Shown here: in pieces, positions 5,693-6,591 of the stretch
Layout: every line of letters begins with the position of its first letter
Position numbering within the stretch: the first letter of the stretch is position 1
DNA from: an uncultured Neomegalonema sp.
Lineage (GTDB): Bacteria; Pseudomonadota; Alphaproteobacteria; Rhodobacterales; Rhodobacteraceae
Direction: 5' to 3'
Assembly: GCA_937927905.1 (NCBI GenBank)
Contig: CALFWP010000157.1
Coordinates: 1-6,591, forward strand
DNA: 6,591 nt
Notes under the pieces: generated by a model
The model's input: the letters and a program-made list of their open reading frames with translations, nothing else
Database searches by the model: none
Told to the model about the DNA's origin: nothing
Program-made: the position numbers and the translations under genes

Positions 5693-5760
5693 GCAGACCG
5701 GACATTTGCTCGGACCATGAGACTGTCGCCCCCTTTCTCTCCGTTCAAGTGCCGGTCTGC
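5693..5760. repeat. Long inverted repeat, candidate structured RNA or bidirectional element
   Basis: GCAGACCGG (5693-5701) and CCGGTCTGC (5752-5760) are perfect 9-bp complements at the ends of a 68-nt segment. Pairing continues inward imperfectly, ACATTTG (5702-5708) against CAAGTG (5746-5751), giving a stem of about 15 bp with one bulge or mismatch. The interior contains CTCGGACCATGAG and a pyrimidine-rich run (5729-5740). It starts 57 bp after the stop of the small membrane protein gene and might be its 3' end structure, a small RNA, or a dispersed palindromic repeat. It shares GACCGGACATT with the hairpin at 5152. Confidence 0.45.
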
Positions 5761-5901
5761 GTATCCCCTCAAATCCAGAATGACCACTGAGCATCAACCT
5801 GATTTGTTCAAAACAGCCCTTTTTCCCCGCATACAACATTTAATTTCGGTGTATCAGCCTTTTAACAGGGCTTTTGATTGCACGCGGTAAGCGCATCGCC
5901 T

Positions 5902-5924
5902 ACACATCACGGCAAGCGATGTGT
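5902..5924. repeat. Hairpin in the proS leader or promoter region
   Basis: ACACATC (5902-5908) and GATGTGT (5918-5924) form a perfect 7-bp stem with a 9-nt loop, 53 bp before the proS start. It lies where a -35 element would fall for the CATAAT at 5940-5945, so it could be an operator. No T-run follows. Confidence 0.35.
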
Positions 5925-5939
5925 GCTGTACGAATACGC

Positions 5940-5945
5940 CATAAT
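5940..5945 (+). promoter_or_regulatory. Possible -10 box of proS
   Basis: CATAAT matches the -10 consensus at five of six bases and would place transcription start about 25 nt before the ATG. At 16 to 18 bp spacing no recognisable -35 hexamer is present, so this is a weak call. Confidence 0.25.
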
Positions 5946-5977
5946 TCGCAATTTGAGACTCAATATGGTTCTTTAAA

Positions 5978-6591
5978 ATGCGCCTGACCCGATATTTTCT
6001 GCCAACATTGAAAGAAAACCCAGCAGAGGCGCAAATTGTCTCGCACAGACTGATGCTCCGCGCCGGTATGATCCGGCAGGCAAGCGCCGGCATCTATTCC
6101 TGGCTGCCGCTGGGATATAATGTCCTGCGCAAAATCGAAGCGATTGTGCATGAGGAACAACAACGCGCCGGAGCCATTCCTGTGCTGATGCCAACGATAC
6201 AATCTGCGGATTTATGGCGGCAATCCGGACGCTATGACGCTTATGGCCCTGAAATGCTGCGCATCAAGGACCGTGGCGGGCGCGAAATGCTCTATGGCCC
6301 GACCAATGAAGAGCAAATCACCGAAATTGCGAAAGCCGGGATCAGAAGCTACCGCGACCTTCCGGTTAACATGTATCACATCCAATGGAAGTTCCGCGAC
6401 GAGGTCCGCCCGCGTTTCGGCGTCATGCGGGGCCGCGAATTCCTTATGAAAGACGCCTACAGCTTCGACATTGACAAAAACGGCGCACAGGCAAGCTATA
6501 ATCGTATGTTCGTAAGTTATTTAAGAACTTTTGAACGATTGGGCCTCAAAGCGGTACCGATGCGCGCAGAAAGCGGGCCGATTGGTGGTGA
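5978..6591 (+). CDS. proS: Prolyl-tRNA synthetase, 5' part (cut by window end)
   Basis: ProRS is a cytoplasmic class II synthetase that charges tRNA-Pro using ATP and proline. The 204 complete codons visible cover the N-terminal half of the catalytic core: the start MRLTRYFLPTLKENPAEAQ, the class II motif 1 region (AGIYSWLPLG at 37-46 through RAGAIPVLMP at 63-72), the proline/ATP loop YGPTNEE (106-112) and motif 2 with FRDEVRPRFGVMRGREFLMK (139-158). It ends in RAESGPIGG, which resembles the short alphaproteobacterial form without the editing insertion, although the insertion site itself lies beyond the window. Start ATG 5978 is chosen because it gives the conserved N-terminus; the ribosome binding site is poor (TTCTTTAAA directly before it). 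It follows a 342-bp gap and so is probably transcribed on its own. Confidence 0.97.
   Translation, partial: MRLTRYFLPTLKENPAEAQIVSHRLMLRAGMIRQASAGIYSWLPLGYNVLRKIEAIVHEEQQRAGAIPVLMPTIQSADLWRQSGRYDAYGPEMLRIKDRGGREMLYGPTNEEQITEIAKAGIRSYRDLPVNMYHIQWKFRDEVRPRFGVMRGREFLMKDAYSFDIDKNGAQASYNRMFVSYLRTFERLGLKAVPMRAESGPIGG

Larger units (their letters stand above)
5636..5977. other. 342-bp intergenic region upstream of proS
   Basis: No protein gene is supportable here. The gap holds a long imperfect inverted repeat (5693-5760), a 7-bp hairpin (5902-5924) and a possible -10 box (CATAAT, 5940-5945) ahead of proS. A minus-strand frame (5839-5519) crosses it but runs deep into the gene at 5201 and is Cys/His-rich without any motif. 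I checked for a tRNA around the TTCAAG at 5744-5749 and found no matching T-stem. Confidence 0.6.

Noticed and set aside
5693..5760. Possible tRNA, because of TTCAAG near the 3' side of a 68-nt paired segment
   Set aside because: The bases flanking the would-be T-loop do not pair into a T-stem, and no D or anticodon arm could be built on either strand.
5519..5839. 106-codon minus-strand frame in the gap before proS
   Set aside because: It overlaps the end of the plus-strand membrane protein gene by more than 100 bp, is Cys/His-rich without a motif, and has no supporting start signal.

Overview
The window looks like chromosomal DNA of an alphaproteobacterium of moderate GC. The clearest pointer is the 3' gene, a prolyl-tRNA synthetase whose N-terminus and AESGPIGG stretch match the short, insertion-free ProS of that class. 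The UPF0283 membrane protein and the QE-type CPBP protein also resemble alphaproteobacterial versions. A rhodospirillalean or acetic-acid-bacterium relative is my guess, not something the sequence proves.

Layout. Positions 1-514 hold no gene I can name. They contain an AT-rich stretch unlike the rest, a strong 13-bp hairpin (276-307) and a possible 17-residue minus-strand ORF (317-370). Next comes a compact plus-strand unit: an ECF sigma factor (about 515-1108), its zinc-binding membrane anti-sigma factor (1105-1887, ATGA overlap), and after 50 bp a complete MoeA-type molybdopterin molybdotransferase (1938-3215). A UPF0283/YcjF-like membrane protein (4185-3202, minus) converges on moeA, and the two genes overlap tail to tail by 14 bp. 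Divergently from it runs a CPBP-family intramembrane protein (4408-5064), then a small unrecognised membrane protein (5201-5635). A 342-bp gap with a long inverted repeat leads to proS, which is cut by the window end (5978-6591).

How the genes may work together. Sigma and anti-sigma form a classical membrane-to-transcription switch, probably autoregulated; an ECF-like promoter match lies at 483-508. moeA is close enough to share their transcript, which would place a molybdenum-cofactor step under envelope or redox stress control. This is inference. The MoeA has a threonine where E. coli MoeA has the conserved D259, so it may be a divergent paralog. The remaining genes look like ordinary, separately transcribed chromosomal genes. 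I found no CRISPR array, tRNA, rRNA, insertion sequence or phage gene.
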